Translations under genes and position numbers: made by a program | Assembly (NCBI GenBank): GCA_024336345.1 | Contig: JANFOG010000001.1 | Span: 1,674,001-1,738,000 of the forward strand | DNA length: 64,000 nucleotides | From: Mariannaea sp. PMI_226 | Taxonomy: Eukaryota > Ascomycota > Sordariomycetes > Hypocreales > Nectriaceae | Direction of reading: 5' to 3' | Part shown: positions 33,382-45,028 of the stretch, in pieces | Layout: each line of letters opens with the position of its first letter | How positions within the stretch are numbered: position 1 is the first letter of the stretch | Notes under the pieces: model-generated | Database searches by the model: none | What the model was told of the DNA's origin: nothing | The model's input: only the letters and a program-made list of their open reading frames with translations

Positions 33382-35432
33382 ATGGCTCCCGCTACCGCCA
33401 ACTTGTCGGCTAACGACAACATCCAGCGATTCCCGGCTCCCAGCCGGCCGCTGAGCCCTCTTCCCGCCCATGCCCTCTTCACCGACAAGACCCGATGCTT
33501 CGTCTACGGTCTGCAGCCCAGAGCCGTCCAGGGCATGCTGGATTTCGACTTCATCTGCAAGCGCTCTAAGCCCTCCGTCGCTGGCATTATCTACACCTTC
33601 GGTGGTCAGTTCGTCAGCAAGATGTACTGGGGAACCAGCGAGACGCTGTTGCCCGTCTACCAGCAGGTTGACAAGGCCATGGCCAAGCACCCCGACGTCG
33701 ATGTCGTCGTCAACTTCGCCTCATCGCGAAGTGTCTACAGCTCCACCATGGAGCTCATGGAGAACCCTCAGATCAAGACCATTGCCATCATTGCTGAGGG
33801 TGTCCCTGAGCGAGTAAGTTGATCCGCCAATGGCTGGTTGAAAGCGACCAGTGAGAAAACGTTTCGCAGTAGGGGCTGACTTGATCTTTTTCTTTTCTTT
33901 AGCGAGCTCGTGAGATCGCCCATGTGGCCAAGAAGAAGGGAGTTACCATTATTGGCCCTGCCACCGTTGGTGGTATCAAGCCTGGTAGCTTCAAGATTGG
34001 TAACACTGGTGGTATGATGGACAACATTGTCGCCTCCAAGCTCTACCGCAAGGGTTCCGTTGGCTACGTCTCCAAGTCCGGTGGTATGTCCAACGAGCTC
34101 AACAACATTATTGCCCAGAACACCGATGGTGTGCACGAGGGTATTGCTATTGGTGGTGACCGATATCCCGGTACTACCTTCATTGACCACCTTCTGCGCT
34201 ACCAGGCCGACCCTGAGTGCAAGATCCTGGTCCTCCTTGGTGAGGTTGGTGGTGTTGAGGAGTACAAGGTCATCGAGGCCGTCAAGCAGGGCATCATCAC
34301 CAAGCCCATTGTCGCCTGGGCCATTGGTACCTGCGCCAGCATGTTCAAGACTGAGGTTCAGTTCGGTCACGCCGGTTCATTTGCCAACTCCCAGCTCGAG
34401 ACCGCCTCCATGAAGAACCAGAGCATGCGTGAGGCTGGTTTCTACGTCCCTGACACCTTTGAGGACCTTCCTTCCCTCCTCAAGTCTGTCTACGATAACC
34501 TCGTGAAGGATGGCACTATTGTTCCTCAGGCCGAGCCTGTTGTCCCTAAGATCCCCATCGACTACGCCTGGGCCCAGGAGCTTGGTCTTATCCGAAAGCC
34601 TGCTGCCTTCATCTCCACCATCTCCGATGACCGTGGCCAGGAGCTCCTCTACGCTGGTATGCCCATCTCTGACGTTTTCAGGGAGGATATTGGCATTGGC
34701 GGTGTCATGTCTCTCCTGTGGTTCCGTCGCCGCCTCCCTCCCTACGCCTCCAAGTTCCTTGAGATGGTTCTCATGCTCACTGCCGACCACGGTCCCGCCG
34801 TGTCCGGTGCCATGAACACCATCATTACCACTCGTGCCGGCAAGGACCTCATCAGCGCCCTCGTCTCTGGTCTTCTGACCATTGGTTCTCGATTCGGTGG
34901 TGCCCTTGACGGTGCTGCTGAGGAGTTCACCAAGGCTTTCGACAAGGGTCTGAGCCCCCGTGAGTTCGTTGACGGCATGCGCAAGGCTAACAAGCTCATT
35001 CCCGGTATCGGTCACCGTGTCAAGTCGCGTAACAACCCCGATTTGCGTGTTGAGCTGGTCAAGGAGTACGTCCTGTCCAAGTTCCCCAGCCACAAGCTCC
35101 TCGACTACGCCCTGGCCGTCGAGACTGTCACCACCTCCAAGAAGGACAACCTGATCCTCAACGTCGATGGCTGTATTGCCGTGTGCTTCGTCGATCTCCT
35201 CCGCAACTGCGGTGCCTTCTCTGCTGAAGAGGCTGAGGATTACCTCAAGATGGGTGTCCTCAACGGTCTTTTCGTTCTCGGCCGAAGCATTGGTCTCATT
35301 GCCCACTACCTCGACCAGAAGCGTCTGCGCACTGGCCTTTACCGCCACCCCTGGGACGACATCACCTACCTTTTGCCTAACCTGCGGGAGGGTGCTCCTG
35401 GTGCTGAGGGTCGTGTGGAGGTCTCTCTGTAG
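33382..35432 (+). CDS. acl1: ATP-citrate lyase subunit 1 (C-terminal, CoA-ligase/citrate-synthase half)
   Basis: Larger subunit of ATP-citrate lyase. Two exons (33382-33813, 33903-35432) give 653 residues. The first part is the CoA-binding Rossmann domain and succinyl-CoA-ligase alpha-like module: [55 protein letters not shown], and the autophosphorylated histidine (about residue 300) in [11 protein letters not shown]. The last third is the citrate-synthase-like domain with [36 protein letters not shown] and [15 protein letters not shown]. The C-terminus ends in GRVEVSL. The 89-nt intron separates two arginine codons (VPER/RARE). Codon use is extremely biased (GGT, GTC, AAG, CTC), typical of a highly expressed gene and the cause of long antisense shadow frames. 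Works with acl2 upstream. Confidence 0.97.
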
Positions 35433-36566
35433 TGTAGATTGGAGTACAAAGTTAATTCAAGGGAGGGATAGAGACAAGGCGTCATGTGCATTTGATGATT
35501 TAATGCCGTTGCCTGAGAATGGGAGGAAAAGCGGAAGACAGTATGAGAATTCCCCATACAATGTAACTAGTGCTAGGAGGCCGGATGTAGCTCTCCAAAT
35601 TACTTGTTTGATTATAGACTTGAAACTGCCTTCTTGTTTGTGAGTAATGATTTGATTGACTGTCCCAAACCAAGGTCCATAAAGGTATCTGGACAGCAAT
35701 CTTGACCCCTTGTTTCTGGTCTGGCTGGGAGCGTGCATGTAGTTTGCTTCGGCCTTTTTCCCCTGTCATAGGGCCACAGTTGACAACGTGGCTGGGTAGC
35801 GGGGTTCAATTCATGTGCTTTATAGGAGCGTTGTGTTCACGAGACGATGCTCATGCTTGAACAAGTACTGTACACAGTGAATAGATCTTGCTAGGTTATG
35901 ATTTTGAGTATCAGGTTCCGAGTCCTCAGCCTTGCTTGGAGGTGGAATGTGACAAGTAACATGGCACTTACTGACATTTATGGCTCCAATGATAAACAAG
36001 TTTTAAGAAGAAAAAAATTACATGCCACAGTTTTTCATTTTATATTTTGTTTTTTTAAGTTTTGTTATATCCATTGGGGTCCTCTCGCCAGGAGGCAGTT
36101 GCTGCTCGCGTGCCAAATGGATGAATGAATGAATAAATGCTTCCCCAGTGAAGCTCAGTTAGCCAAGTCACATGACGTCGTGCTGGGGCGGAATCGTCCG
36201 CGTTCCCGCAAAAAAATGGCTTGGTACTGGGGCGCTTTTGGTTTGACGGTCGAAGGACGACGGACGGACGACAAGACGACAGAAAACGAGACGACAGCGA
36301 TTGAATTGAATCCCCATCTGCTCCTTGACGAAGCCATTTGTTGTTTGGGCGGCTTTCATACAGAGTACGTATTTGCAGGCGAACCCTATCTATCAATCCA
36401 ATGGTCATGGATTCGTTTCCTCACACTGATCCAGTTCCCAAAATCGTCTTCAAACTCGCGCGGAAAGCTTCCCCTTCTCCTCCCCGAATATCTACGCCTA
36501 ACTCCGCAAATACGGGAGCAAAGAAGAATTTCACAATAAGAAGACATCCCAAGAAAAGACAGAATA
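35433..36566. other. Intergenic, acl1 3' flank and mrpl33 promoter
   Basis: About 1.1 kb without a gene-like frame. A (ATGA)n-like run lies at about 36117-36135 and a TGACGTC (CRE/Hac1-like core) at 36173-36179. A/T-rich 36000-36065. Confidence 0.45.
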
Positions 36567-36830
36567 ATGTCCTACTTCCGCATCACCCTCCACCGCTCCG
36601 CAATCGGCCTTCCCGAGCGCACCCGCGGCGTCCTCGCCGCCCTTGGCCTGCACCGCCGCATGCAGACCGTCTTCCACCCAGTACACCCCCAGTTTGCCGG
36701 TATGATCCTCAAGGTTAAGGAGCTGGTGCGCGTGAAGGAGGTGGACCGCCGTTTGACCAAGCAGGAAGTCAAGGCTGAGCGTACACCCGACGCGGGATTC
36801 TACGTTGAGAAGGCTGTGCCACGGGCATGA
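36567..36830 (+). CDS. mrpl33: Mitochondrial large ribosomal subunit protein uL30m (MRPL33)
   Basis: Intronless 87-residue protein of the mitochondrial 54S subunit. The whole length matches the uL30 family: [30 protein letters not shown], then [27 protein letters not shown], with the characteristic GLP and VKELV(x)V motifs. A short C-terminal extension ([24 protein letters not shown]) is normal for fungal mitochondrial versions. No cleavable presequence is needed or seen. The start at 36567 (AATAATG) is the first ATG and leaves the family N-terminus intact. Confidence 0.92.
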   Translation: MSYFRITLHRSAIGLPERTRGVLAALGLHRRMQTVFHPVHPQFAGMILKVKELVRVKEVDRRLTKQEVKAERTPDAGFYVEKAVPRA

Positions 36831-37509
36831 AGAGGAATAGAAAGAAATGGAAAACTCAGTCGAGCCTTGGAAGGGAAGATCCCCCCTTCTTCTCCCCAGC
36901 AGGAATTGAAAAAAAAAAAACAAAAGAAAGACTTGGAAGCATGCGAGAGGATCAATTAGAAAGACGAGGAAGCGACCGGAGGAGAGTTATGGGTGTGCGG
37001 AGGAAGATGTACTATAAATGTAACGACGTCTGTATGAAAAGATGCAACTGGCCGGTAGCCTTGACCTAGTTCCCAAGGGAAAGGTCACAAACCTATCACA
37101 ATAACATGTTCAACTACACTGCGCTTCACGCGAGAAGTCCGGGTTCACAACTTTCTCCATCACACCACCACTGGAAGTTATATGAAGCCCCCCTATTTGT
37201 TCGGTTTGCCTAGAAATGATAGAAACAAAGTACTAAGCCCCCTCGATATCCTACATATTTTTTTGACGTAACCCATGACCCTTGAACCTGCCTCCGACAC
37301 GACTCGAGCTCCGGTCAATTTACCTGCATCGGCAGATGCCTAGCTCAAAGCAAGCAATGCAAGGACTGGCTATTATTTGCAATTCCTTTCCACTCAAGTA
37401 TTCTCGACTCGTTGAAAAAGTAGTTCTGTGCCACTTCGTGACAAAGAACACCCACCATATTAAACTGCGACCCCTGAGTTCTGAGATGCTTTCTAGGATG
37501 TCTTTTCAT
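36831..37509. other. Intergenic, convergent 3' flanks of mrpl33 and eaf3
   Basis: About 680 bp; A/G-rich after mrpl33. I see no gene. Confidence 0.5.
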
Positions 37510-39736
37510 TCAAACACTTCGAGCCTTGTCCACGTAATCCTGAGACGGCGTTTCGTACTCGCTGACGAAATATGTCTCGCAGTTCTTACTCAGCCAGCTA
37601 GTGAACTTGCCAATTTCTTCTTTGAGCCGGCCAACGGACTGTTGATCCATGTTGGTTTGAGCCAAGAGCTCGGGGAGAGATACTACATTATGTTAACAAG
37701 GTTTCCTCATAAAAAGTCGATAAAGGTATGCTAACCGATCAAGCGAGCCAGATGTTCTGCGCCATATACGTCGCAGACACCCTTGATCTCCGCATCATCG
37801 TCTGCATTCTCCCACAGTTTTCGCACGTCCATATACTGGTGACGCTCAAAGCTGAAGAGGTCGTAATATATTAGCACCCATTATTCCCTAACAGAAATCA
37901 AAAGGCGAGGAAAGGAGGGAATTGTACCGATAGAGTAATATCCTACTGAGTGCTTTCTCAAAGTATTCACGCAAGCCCGCCACCACTTCTTCCAAAATAT
38001 CCATGCTTGCAGAACCTTCTTCTCGCTGTGGTTTTTCTTGGGCCAAGTAATCCTCAAGGATCTTGGAAACAGGTTTGGTGTGAGGAAGGGGTACAAGCTG
38101 ATTATTTTTCGTGATATTCTCCCAGTCGTCTACTAGTAGAGCCTGAACGTGGTCAGGAACGTGAACCTGGATCATAACCTTGTTATGGAACGTATCCTCC
38201 TAGAAAACTGTGTTAGCAAATGCATAAAATGATCGTAGCGAGCTAGGTAGATAAATAGATATGGGTGTGTCCATATGAAGAAACAAAAGCAGAACCACTG
38301 GGTTTCTGAAAATTGAACCAGGCCTTTGAGTGCATACAATTTTGTAGCTGTCATCACTCTGCCCAAAAATCGATCCGGGTTTGTGCTTAATTCTTGGCTC
38401 GGGCTTCGGCTTGGGCATTGATTTTGGCGCAGTCTGACAAGCTTGACGAGGCCGTAGGCGTGTCTGAAGTCCCCTCGTCTTTCCCTTCTTCTGGTTGTAA
38501 CAGTATCGATCATCAAAGGCAATTTTGCCGGTAGGTTTGAGGTAGCGATAACCAGGAACAGGGCGATCCAGGAGATGATCAGACACCTCTTCCAATTCGT
38601 CTAGTCGGACAGGGTCTGACTCGCAAGAGTTGGCACGAACGCTTGTTACAGAGACAGGGCCATTCGCAGATGCCACAAGAGCCCTGGCACCTTGAGAAGA
38701 GCGAAGCCGTCTCATGGTACTGGGGAGGTCCTGACATACAGGAGGATATGAAAGTGGAAGCGGGAAGGGGGGATGAATGCTTGTTTTCTGCAGGACAGAG
38801 CCGTGTGCAGGGGCTTGACCAAGAAAACACAGATTGCTTATCTCTCAAATAAAATGTAATGTAAGGTTGGAGTGAAGAGAATAAAAATGCTAATGTTTGG
38901 TTGCAGTGTGATGATTGCTTGATGTTGGGCAATGGAATGTGGCGGAATGCAGGAGTGAATGGATGAAAGTAGCCAGAGAAAGCAACAGCACTTCACGCAG
39001 CAGAACAGGAAGAGGCCGCGTCCAATCGAAAATCGGCAAAGAAACTCGAATTTGAGTCTAAGTCCGCCGAGATTGTGAAGAAGAAGAAAAAAAATACACG
39101 CGACGGTAGGCGTTTGAAGGCTCATATGCGTCGGGGTAGTAAAGCAGAATACAAGTTGTGCAACTTTCACAGTCTTGACTTGTCTTTGTGGTCTCCCATC
39201 AGGGCCCCAGGACTACTGTGAGGACTAGGGATTAGGAAACATACCGGAAAGCTATTCCGGGGCATGTATCGGCTCAAGCATGCAAGATATGCCGGTTTGA
39301 AAAGTAAACTGAAAGAAAGCAATGGCCTCACCTGCTCGAGTTCCCAGTCTTTCCCTCGACGTCCTCCACGACTCCCCTGGACAGTGGCAGAGCCAGCTCG
39401 CTCTTCGCTCACCCTTGCCGACTCAGGACCACCACGCCCAACTTTTTTGGTTTGTTTCGGGTTTCTCTGCATGCTATGCTTAGCCTGGGCGTGAAGCTGA
39501 GCAGCCAGTTCCTTGTGCTCATCATCAAAGGGGCGGATTCGGTCAACCATAACCCAGTCGTCCCAGGTGTTTTTCCAGCCCTTGTAGTGAACCTTGTAGC
39601 GGTAACCGTCACTGGGCTTCTCTCCAGGCTGAACATCCATAATCTTAGCCTCATAGAGCATATCCATGTGAAAGCACAGGACTTTTTCGTCCTTGCTGAA
39701 CGGCGGCGGAGCCGGCTGCTGGCGTGCAGGAGCCAT
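37510..39736 (-). CDS. eaf3: Chromatin modification protein EAF3 (MRG15 family): chromo barrel + MRG domain
   Basis: Subunit of NuA4 acetyltransferase and Rpd3S deacetylase complexes that reads H3K36 methylation. Four exons (39736-39332, 38199-37928, 37851-37736, 37682-37510) give 321 residues. Exon 1 is the chromo barrel domain: FSKDEKVLCFHMDMLYEAKI, YKVHYKGWKNTWDDWV, followed by a Lys/Gly/Arg linker ending GKDWELEQ. Exons 2-4 form the MRG domain: VHVPDHVQALLVDDWENITK, LVPLPHTKPVSKILEDYL, ASMDILEEVVAGLREYFEKAL, ILLYRFERHQY, YGAEHLARLIVSLPELLAQTNMDQQ. The two domains are separated by a 1132-nt intron (39331-38200; GTGAGG donor, TTCTAG acceptor), far longer than any other here. It contains a 171-codon same-strand frame. 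The junction ELEQ/EDTFHNK matches other fungal EAF3 proteins, so the splice itself is well supported. Confidence 0.93.
38200..38715 (-). other. 171-codon open frame inside the EAF3 intron; nested gene or alternative exon candidate
   Basis: Starts with ATG at 38715 in reasonable context (CAGTACCATGAG) and reads MRRLRSSQGARALVASANG, then a segment rich in charged residues (DELEEVSDHLLDRP), a Tyr/Lys part (GYRYLKPTGKIAFDDRYCYN) and a Pro-Lys stretch (KSMPKPKPEPRIKHKPGS). The end is hydrophobic and looks non-coding (NPVVLLLFLHMDT...). The frame is in phase with the MRG exon, and its stop TAG (38202-38200) is formed by the splice acceptor itself. I know no family for it. It may be an independent nested gene, an alternative first exon giving an MRG-only isoform when spliced earlier, or chance. 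Confidence 0.3.
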
Positions 39737-40598
39737 ACTGTCAACGCCAGAACAGGGACCACTCGAAAGAGGCGGTGTGCGCAATAATATAGTAATATAG
39801 CAAGAAATTAGATGAAGCAACTGCGATTGGCGCAAGTGAAGCTGTGACTAAAGGAGCAGTTGGGTTAAGTTGTGAAAAGAGTCGATGGTCGAGGGTCGAG
39901 GTCCGAGTTCTGTACTCATGAAATGGATTGAATGAATACCATACAGTACTGGACTGACAATACGTAGTGTAGCAGTACAGTGCTACAAAAGTTTATACAC
40001 GGTGGCTGGCGTCAATTGGTTGCTGGACCCTTTCACTAACATTTAGATGGGAACGCGACTGACGCGACTTCCCTTTGTCGCTTTTGCCTGCTCTGTCTGT
40101 GTTTTCGACTTGATTGCCCGTAATTGGCCAGGCCAAGACGACTTCAGCACTTAAGGTACCGTGCCCTACGTTTGTGAGGTACCTGTCTTTGCTTACAGTC
40201 CCAACCTCGCCTCTGGCGTGTCTGTGCACCAGTGGATTAGATAATGCCCCAGCGCCCTGTATTGGACCATGCTGTACCATACCTAATTAACACAGGTACC
40301 TACAGTAGGTTATAGGTAGATAAGGTAATCAATTGAATGTGGTTCGGTACGCCGCCATTCGGTACCCACGGTACCGACCATCAGTACAGCAGGTGATTAC
40401 AGCGTCCCCCCCTGAGACATGACTCTTATTAGGCGCAAACCGGCCCTTGGCCCTCAGCCGTTGTGCCCTATAGGTACCTACTAGGTAATGAAGGTACCAC
40501 ATAATATCGATTGAGAACCAACTTATTCCGTTCCATAGTGGTACGCTCACCACCTGACAGTGATTATAGCCGGGCAAAAACAACCCCTCCACCCCATT

Positions 40599-40605
40599 TG
40601 ACTCA
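40599..40605. promoter_or_regulatory. TGACTCA, CPC1/Gcn4-type site upstream of lys2
   Basis: Exact match to the general amino acid control element TGASTCA, 180 bp upstream of the lys2 start codon. A second copy lies at 40675-40681. Function is inferred from position and pathway. Confidence 0.6.
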
Positions 40606-40674
40606 ATTTATTTACCCCACGCTCGGTAGTTACTGCTCCCTCCAGTCCGCCCACCCGATCTCGCAAGCAACCAG

Positions 40675-40681
40675 TGAGTCA
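40675..40681. promoter_or_regulatory. TGAGTCA, second CPC1/Gcn4-type site upstream of lys2
   Basis: Same consensus on the opposite reading (TGAGTCA is the TGASTCA variant), 104 bp upstream of the ATG. With the copy at 40599 it suggests cross-pathway control of lysine synthesis. Confidence 0.6.
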
Positions 40682-40784
40682 ATTGGCTAGAGCGGAAAGA
40701 CTCAAAAGGTTTTCTGCTCTGCCTTTGTGAACCTGCATTCTCCATATCTCTCTCCTTCAATTGAGCCTCTGGGCAACAGTCACC

Positions 40785-43700
40785 ATGGCCAATATTCCAG
40801 ATCCCACAATTGACCTTGACTGGTCCGGCTACAACGGTTCCATCGTCGAGCACTTCACCAAAAATGCGCTGGCGCACCCTGACCGAACTTGTGTCGTCGA
40901 GACCAAGACCGCCACCGCTCCCGAGAGGCGATTCACATACAAGCAAATCTTCGAGGCTTCCAACATCCTCGCCCACCACCTCCACAAGTCTGGGGTATCC
41001 AATGGAGATGTTGTCATGATATGGGCTCACCGATCAGTGGATTTAGTTATTGCCATTATGGGCACTCTGGTATGGCCTCTTCATCGTAAAACTCTCCGAG
41101 ACCGGACTTTTGACTGACACCGTCTCTCACAACCACAGGCTTCAGGTGCCACCATGAGTGTATTGGATCCTCTCTATCCTCCCAACAGACAGCAAATATA
41201 TCTTGAGGTCGCCCAGCCTTGTGCGTTGGTGAACATTGCTCGCGCCACAGATGAAGCTGGTCCCATCGCACCGCTTGTACGCCGGTACATCGATAAGGAC
41301 CTCAACCTGAAGACCGAGGTGCCTTCACTTCGCATTCTCGACAATGGCCTCTTGGACGGCGGCCAGATCAACGGTATCGATGTTTTTGCTCCCGTGAGAT
41401 CCGCGGCAGGTTCAGTACCGGACGTCGTCCTGGGGCCAGACAGCAACCCTACTCTGTCCTTCACTTCTGGTAGTGAGGGTCGTCCCAAGGGTGTACTGGG
41501 CCGTCACTTTAGTCTCTGCCACTATTTTCCCTGGATGGCGGAAACCTTCAATCTGTCCTCTGAGAGTAGATTTACTATGCTCTCTGGTATTGCCCATGAC
41601 CCTATCCAGCGAGATATCTTCACTCCACTATTCCTGGGTGCTCAGCTTCTTGTGCCCTCCAAGGAAGATATTGCCCATGAGAGACTCGCAGAGTGGATGA
41701 GGGATCACCAACCCACCGTTACCCATCTTACTCCTGCCATGGGACAGATTCTTGTTGGTGGAGCAACTGCTGAGTTCCCTTCTCTAGAGTTGGCCTTCTT
41801 TGTCGGTGATGTCCTCACCACTAGGGATTGTCGTGCCCTTCGACGACTTGCCGCAAATGCGAATATCTTGAACGCGTATGGCACAACAGAAACACAACGC
41901 GCTGTCAGTTGTTATAAGATTCCCAGTCGTGCTGAGGATCCAAACTACCTGGAGAAGCTCAAAGATACCGTTCCAGCTGGAAAGGGCATGAAGAATGTTC
42001 AAGTACTCGTTATTGATCGACAAAATCGGGATAAAATCTGCGGGGTCGGCGAAGTTGGTGAGGTGTACATCCGAGCTGCTGGTCTTGCTGAAGGTTACCG
42101 TGGAGATCCTGCGCTCAATGAGCAGAAGTTCCTCACTTCGTGGTTTGTTGACACCAACAAGTGGAGGGAGGCTGACGAGGCGACCAACAAAGGTGAGCCA
42201 TGGCGTAAGTACTACAGTGGACCTCGAGATCGACTCTATAGAACTGGCGACTTGGGCCGTTACATGGAGTCTGGTGATGTCGAAGTGACTGGTCGAGCCG
42301 ATGATCAAGTCAAGATCCGAGGCTTTCGAATCGAGCTGAATGATATCGACAGCAACCTGAGCCAGAGCCCCCTGGTTCGAGACTGCAAGACATTGGTACG
42401 AAGAGACAAGAACGAGGAGCCAACTCTTGTAAGCTACATCGTACCTGAGTTGAACGAGTGGCCCAAGTTTCTTGCGGCCAATGGGCTCGAGGATGTTGAT
42501 GATGAGGGAACCGATATTGGTCCAACAAAGGTCTACTTCAAGCGATTTCGACGTATGCAAACTGAGATTCGAGACCATCTGAAGGATCGCCTGCCTAGCT
42601 ATGCTGTCCCTACAACTCTCGTATGTAACTTATATTCCCAGCAATCTAAAATGATACTAACTGTCGACTTTTTTAGTTGGTATTGAGCAAGCTTCCTCTT
42701 AACCCCAACGGAAAGGTTGACAAGCCAAATCTGCCCTACCCTGATATTGCTCAGCAAACGGAGGACGCTTCTGAAGAGGACCTCAAGAGATGGGAGTCTC
42801 TGACAGAAACTGAACGAACTGTTGCAAACCAGTGGAGCGAGCTCATTCCCGGTCTAAATGCGAAGACAGTCTCTCCTCAAAATGATTTCTTCGAACTTGG
42901 TGGACACAGTCTTTTGGCCCAGCAGATGTTGCTTGTTGTTCGAAAGGTTTTGGACGTCAACATCTCCATCAACACTCTGTACGAACACCCAAGCTTGGCT
43001 GGCTTCAGTGCCCAGATTGATAAGCATTTGGGCAAGAGCGGGGATGTTGGCGAGTCCGTGGAGGTCCAGGACCCCGAGTATGCCCGTTCTTTGGACGAGC
43101 TGCTTACCCAGCTCCCCAAGACATATCCGACGGCCGAGCCCGCCACTATTCGTGCCAAAGCCAATCCCACCGTCTTCCTAACGGGTGCCACAGGTTTCTT
43201 GGGCGCTTACCTTATCAAGGATATCCTAGAGCGAACAAGCCGCGCCATCCGGTTGATCGCTCACGTCCGAGGCGTCAAGGATACCAAGAGTGGCTTTGCG
43301 CGCCTTCGACGATCACTCGAAGGCTACGGCCTTTGGAAGGAGGAGTGGTCCACTCGTCTGAGCTGCGTTGTTGGTGACTTGTCCAAGCCACAGCTCGGAA
43401 TTGAACAAACCGCGTGGGACAACCTTGCCCAAGAGGTGGACGTTGTCATTCACAATGGTGCAACTGTTCATTGGGTCAAGAGATACGCCGACATGATGAC
43501 TGCCAATGTCCTTTCTACTATCGACGCTATGAGACTCTGCAGGGAGGGAAAGCCCAAGACTTTTACTTTTGTCAGCTCCACTAGTGTATTAGACACTGAT
43601 CACTACGTCAATCTCTCGGATAAGCAGATCAGCACTGGCCAAAGTGCCGTTCTTGAACAAGACGACATGATGGGGAGCCGAACCGGCCTGGGCACTGGCT

Positions 43701-44452
43701 ACGGTCAGACCAAGTGGGTGTCTGAGCAGCTTGTTCGGGAGGCAGGTAGAAGAGGCCTTCGCGGAACGGTGATCCGACCTGGTTACATCTTGGGCGACAT
43801 TGAGACTGGTGTCTGTAACACTGATGATTTCCTGGTCCGTATCCTCAAGGGTTGCATTCAGCTTGGCGTCCGCCCCCACATTGTCAACACGGTGAACTCA
43901 GTCCCCGTAAACCATGTGTCGCGCGTGGTGGTCGCATGCGCTCTGAACCCAATGGTGAATGGAGTTCATGTTGCCCATGTGACAGGCCATCCCCGTCTGC
44001 GTATGAACGAATACCTCTCGGCCCTTGAGTATTACGGTTACCGAATTCCTGAGGTCAGCTATGATCAGTGGAAGCAAGAGCTCGAAAACTACGTCACAGC
44101 AGGCCCACAGGAGAAGGATCAGGAGCAGCACGCTTTGATGCCTCTGTACCACTTCTGTATCAATGACCTACCAGCCAACACTCGTGCCCCTGAACTGGAC
44201 GATAGAAATACCATCAAGATTCTCAAGGACGATGCTGAGAACTGGACTGGTATCGATGAGAGTTCGGGATACGGAATTGGCCGAACTGACGTTGGACGAT
44301 TCCTCCATTTCCTGGCCGAAACCAAGTTTGTGAGCTGGCCTACTGGAAGAGGCCGACCTTTTCCTGAGATTCACTTGACTGCAGCTCAACGAGAGGCGGT
44401 TGGCGCTGTTGGAGGCCGTGGTGGTAGCACGACTACTGGTGCCAAGCTGTGA
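40785..44452 (+). CDS. lys2: L-2-aminoadipate reductase LYS2 (A-T-R enzyme)
   Basis: Reduces alpha-aminoadipate to its semialdehyde in fungal lysine synthesis. Three exons (40785-41069, 41139-42620, 42677-44452) give 1180 residues. Order of domains: adenylation (residues ~20-580) with FTSGSEGRPKGV, NAYGTTETQ, YRTGDLGRY and GRADDQVKIRGFRIEL; carrier (~610-700) with the phosphopantetheine Ser (about residue 667) in FFELGGHSLLAQQ; and a thioester reductase (~755-1150) with the NADPH motif LTGATGFLGAYL, VIHNGATVHWV, the catalytic GYGQTKWVSE Tyr/Lys pair and VIRPGYILGD. The SALDFFP-like NRPS condensation domain is absent, as expected, so this is LYS2 and not a secondary metabolite NRPS-like enzyme. 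The apoenzyme needs a phosphopantetheinyl transferase (LYS5 type), not present here. TGASTCA sites upstream suggest control by CPC1. Confidence 0.97.
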
Positions 44453-45028
44453 TATGAAAACCAAAAACTTGCCGTGCGGGCCGTGATAATGAAATGGGAA
44501 GATGAAAATTTGTATATTTGAGTAGGACTTGGAAGAAAAGCGATTAGACAATGAATTTTTGGCGACGATTTTCTGACATCCCCCTATGACCGTCTCGCAG
44601 CGATCGAGGCTCAATGGCCTAGGGCGTGACGTACCTGGCCTGCGTAGGAACGTAGAGGTATCTATAGTGTTGCGATTGCCTGCGTAAGCAATGATGTTGC
44701 GTGCAATTGATTCCTCTCACCGACCATAGGAAATATGGGAATATGGTTATCTTCGAGTACCTACCTAACTTAAGTACAGCTTCCATGTCAACCATCATCA
44801 AGAATAGGACCCCTACATACAGCTTTTTGGTGGGGCGCACTTAACGCGTCCATATTTCCAACCGCGTCCGTCCACTTGGCTGGTTGTGCACTTGACATCC
44901 ATCCACACACACCCCTCAACACTATGATTGTATCATCATACCGACCCCATACACTCAAAAACTTGGGGAGAGAAGAAAAACCAACTTCGAATATTTTACT
45001 CTAGTATACCACACGCACCAGATGAGCC
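44453..45028. other. Intergenic lys2/nkp2
   Basis: 576 bp, lys2 3' flank and nkp2 promoter, with GTACCTACCTAAC near 44757. No gene seen. Confidence 0.5.

Larger units (their letters stand above)
39737..40784. promoter_or_regulatory. Divergent promoter region eaf3 (-) / lys2 (+)
   Basis: About 1 kb. The middle (40265-40510) is crowded with GGTACC/TACCTA motifs. Two TGASTCA sites lie within 190 bp of the lys2 ATG. No coding frame recognised. Confidence 0.55.

Noticed and set aside
34377..35348. 323-codon open frame on the minus strand across acl1
   Set aside because: Antisense shadow of acl1 for the same codon-bias reason; no domain resemblance.
40785..44452. Possible NRPS-like secondary metabolite gene
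   Set aside because: A-T-R architecture alone could mean this, but the full sequence is that of LYS2 (aminoadipate reductase), and no tailoring genes surround it.
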